This document shows positions 61,114-64,000 of a DNA stretch of 64,000 bases, one piece after another; the stretch's first letter is position 1; the number at the start of each line of letters is the position of its first letter. The position numbers and the translations under genes are program-made. The stretch is from Trichuris trichiura. Its lineage: Eukaryota; Nematoda; Enoplea; Trichinellida; Trichuridae. The notes beneath the pieces are model-generated. The model searched no databases, was not told the DNA's origin, and saw only the letters and a program-made list of their open reading frames with translations. The stretch is from positions 744,001 through 808,000 of the forward strand of contig JBAJFE010000025.1 in NCBI GenBank assembly GCA_037903355.1. Reading direction: 5' to 3'.

Positions 61114-64000
61114 CTAAGCCTCCTTACAAGTCGGAAGGGAGCTTTCCTGCTGGTCAGACGGAGTCAACTGTGGCTCTTCCTCTTTCGCAATGGAACTCCT
61201 TGCGGCATTTTGTCGCTTATATTCCGCTTTGATCAAACCTGCGATAAGGAAAATGCAAACAGTTAAGAGCGCGTACAGCTAAGAGCTTAGCCTTGTTCAG
61301 CTCAACTAGAAACAGCGCAGCCGTACCTGTAACTACGGTTCCAACGAGGAGTACTGCAAAAAGCATAAGGTTGCAAGCAAGCACGGATGCCTTCTGCAGA
61401 ACAAGGCCGGCTATTAAAGTTATAGCAACCCCATATATCTAAAGTAAAGGTTCTTTGCGCACAACGCTTTGCAAGCAAGTGCATTCAAAGCGTACCTGAG
61501 CAGAGGCGTTTAACATGCCTGAGGTCATTGCTTCTGAGACGGGAAAAGTGACTTCAGCAGCGTATTCCAGTCCGAGTGGCAAATAACCGGTTAAGGCAAA
61601 TCTGTTGAACAAGATAAGTCGTGTACGCTGTTTGCCTCAGTAGGAGAGGGCGTGTACGACGTGCTTACCCAAGAATTGTGGCGGAAAGGAAAACCACCCA
61701 GAGAACGCCTAATTCAATGCTGATAATGTAAGCTGCCATGCCAAGCAACGATATTATGCAAATTGACGTGACGACAAACCTGTTGAAAAACTGTTCGATA
61801 GTCGAAACGGACGAAACAAAACAAACCTGAAGTTTTTGGTCCTATCCAACCACCATCCACAAATGATGGAGCCAATCATGCCGCTGATAACGATCAGAAA
61901 ACCTAATAAACCAATTTTGCTTTGTTCATTCTGTCTGACGCAAAATGAGTTAGCCAATCACGCTCGACAAAACAGCACCCATTGCTCACTGGAAAGGATG
62001 GTAGCAAAGACTGGTTTAGCAAAGTCGACACGGCGTAGAAGGCACCAACGTTGAGGCCTACACAAAATCTTTCATGAAATACCTAACAAGTCCTCATAGG
62101 CTAACGTTACGATGGAACACTGCTGCTACACGGACTTAACAGAACGGCTTTGCTGCTTCCCGCCACTCTGCATTAAAAACGAAAGATTTACCAGTCGGCA
62201 ATAGAAACAGGGCAGCTAAACAGATAACTTTTCTCTGACAGTGAATTTTTAAAAACAAGCTACTGCCCGATCTCAAAGCGGGAATTCTGCATGCCGTAGT
62301 GAAAGTTTAAAAATTCAAGCGGTTTAGCATAGCTTAAAAATTAGTTTCATCACTGTAAGAGAATCGAGTAGCAACAGAAGTAATTTTATATCACTAATGG
62401 AAAAATATTCAACGCGTTGCTCCTGTCGTCAAATTAAATAGCAAAGAAGCTACATTGAGTGGTATACATACCATAAGTGTTAAAGAGGAGGTGAAAAGCG
62501 CCATTTCGAGCCAGCACTTTTACTGTATACTTGAAATTCTTGTGCGAATATGCAAAACTGGAGGCAATGGACTGCGCCAAGCTGGGCGGTCGAGGCGGCC
62601 TTTCGGATACGACTAGATAAAGAAAGAGGAATATATTTGTTCTTCACCGCACACGCACTGCGTACAACTAGTACGAACGTACCAAACAGAACAAGAAGAA
62701 ACACGATTGTCGTAACAGCGGCGGCGGTGAAGAAGAGTGTTCGAAGGCCATTTGTTACCTTCATTTGGTCATTTGAATTTGGCACCAACACGGTGGGCAC
62801 CCAAAATCCAAGAGCAATGCCCAGCTACAAAAGAACAGATAATTCGGAGTAGCAAAAATGGAAAATATTAGCAATATTTAAAGACAGGAACGCGAAGACG
62901 AGCAAAACTTCACTCGTATGCATTAGTGTTCACGAAAGCCCAAAAAGAGGCCAAAAATATTACATTAATATATTCATTAAAGAGTAATGCGTTGGTACGC
63001 CAAGCATTGGCAAATTTTGCTCAAGTTTTTTCAAGAAATGGACATAAGTTTCTTGAACTTTTTCTGACTTTGACAAAAGGTGTCTTCGGTAAACAATAAA
63101 ACCGCTCAGCGGTTTGCGCTGAAGCCACGCGTTTTAAAAAAGAAAAAATTAATTCGAAACACCTTCCCACATTTAGCCTGCACCCTTAACAAAAGTTGCC
63201 ACAATGTCTTTATAAAATATTTTTCTTGGCTTCCAGTCGCAAAGCAGCAATACGCTTAAGTTTTGAGAAAGTTTCATCATCAGTCAAGCTTTGCGAAGTA
63301 TCGCTAAGTGCCAATACCTGCCTTATTAGTGTTCTGCCTGTATAAAATAATTTCAGTTTAGAGTTTGCCAAACACTGATTGGTCGTACATTGAACAAGTA
63401 AGGAAATATTCAAGCAAACATAACGTCTATGAATTTTCTGCCAACCTCTTACGCGTAGGATGGCATTCGGGAGAAAACGTAATTCAACACTATTGAAGGA
63501 AAAGTGTGAAGTAATGAACACTATAGGATGACTACCTGATTGCCAAAGACTCCAAGGGCCGTCGCAAGGGACACTTCATTGTGGCCAAACCATACGGCAG
63601 CCAGCTTTGGTGGAATGCCCAGAATGAAGATTTGCGAGGAACCAATTATAGTTTGACCGAGAAAAGTGACCGCGAAAAGATTAGGCGAAGCTGACATACA
63701 CTTTATCCACGAGCCCAAGCAGTTGCCAAAAGAACCGAGAATAAGGGCAAATCGAAGACCATACTTGTCGAGCACCCATGTGGCCGGTAGTATAAGGGGC
63801 ACGTAGGCCACCATGTAGATTAATGATGTCCAGTCGACTGCAACGTATGAAACGTTATAGTAGCTCGTGATTATATTGCTTATAATGGAATATTGAATCC
63901 AGCTGAACGAATTGGACATGGAAAGCAGGCAAAAAATTGTCAAGATAAGCCATCTACGACGATAGAGACGTGTCGCTGCTTGGGCTTCACTGTCAAGAGC
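61114..64000 (-). CDS. FLVCR-family (SLC49) major facilitator transporter, 5' partial
   Basis: Polytopic transporter of the FLVCR1/2 group, whose members are linked to heme export and choline/ethanolamine transport. Nine exons, reading downward: 64000-63536 (runs off the window in frame), 62824-62683, 62612-62472, 62057-61990, 61930-61827, 61779-61669, 61601-61496, 61438-61327, 61238-61114. They give 457 residues with the N-terminus missing. Family blocks: [90 protein letters not shown] then WWLDRTK, and [17 protein letters not shown]. The cytosolic tail is short and acidic/Gln-rich after [10 protein letters not shown]. It converges on the semaphorin gene. Substrate cannot be told from sequence; FLVCR1 versus FLVCR2 is not resolved. 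Confidence 0.93.
62825..63535. other. FLVCR gene intron, 711 bp
   Basis: Largest intron of the visible FLVCR gene. The minus-strand open frame 63210-63521 inside it does not match the family (the preceding and following exons join without it) and is taken as non-coding. Confidence 0.6.

Noticed and set aside
63210..63521. Minus-strand open frame inside the FLVCR gene
   Set aside because: The exons on either side (ending GVFGNQ and starting LGIALG) are contiguous in the family, so this is intronic.

Overview
The window is eukaryotic, very probably from a nematode. The clearest clade markers are a cuticle collagen (N-terminal hydrophobic domain, RRKR processing site, split Gly-X-Y blocks, GICPKYC-type C-terminus at 44.2-45.3 kb) and a secreted protein with nematode-style DB cysteine modules (18.5-19.2 kb). 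Genes are intron-rich, many introns are only about 45-60 bp, and the intergenic DNA is AT-leaning. A clade I worm (Trichuris/Trichinella-like) is a guess that the sequence does not prove. Exon models were built by hand from reading frames, splice sites, phase consistency and family resemblance. Where exon lists are given, the summed lengths are in frame.

Layout, left to right. 0-4.8 kb: no recognisable gene, but four copies of a 53-bp hairpin repeat. 4.84-5.45 kb: a broken histone H2B-like copy with a 175-bp internal tandem duplication. 7.86-10.45 kb (+): calcyphosin-like EF-hand protein. 11.76-14.33 kb (+): eIF3 subunit e. 15.96-17.57 kb (+): acid ceramidase. 18.53-19.24 kb (+): DB-module protein. 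21.22-27.89 kb (-): SF3B3, 23 exons and about 1209 aa. 28.1-31.4 kb: only weak, small spliced coding candidates. 32.8-41.7 kb (+): a very large, Ser-rich, probably disordered protein that I do not recognise. 44.18-45.31 kb (+): cuticle collagen. 45.3-53.8 kb: nothing convincing. 53.83-60.45 kb (+): secreted class-2 semaphorin (Sema, PSI, Ig). 61.11-64.0 kb (-): FLVCR-family (SLC49) transporter, 5' end beyond the window.

The genes form no operon or common pathway. They are mostly conserved housekeeping functions (splicing, translation initiation, sphingolipid turnover, heme/choline-type transport) mixed with extracellular-matrix and guidance genes. SF3B3 converges on the DB-module gene, and the semaphorin converges on FLVCR.

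The most unusual content is structural. There are several fold-back (palindromic) insertions. One is a perfect 103-bp inverted repeat with a 1-nt spacer in an SF3B3 intron, flanked by a 16-bp direct repeat. A second palindrome near 41 kb shares its core sequence. A third, in a calcyphosin-like intron, has the same lopsided layout with a 13-bp direct repeat. An inverted pair carrying the nematode telomere unit TTAGGC lies at 20.3 kb. Two well-supported GC-AG introns (and a possible third) were also found.
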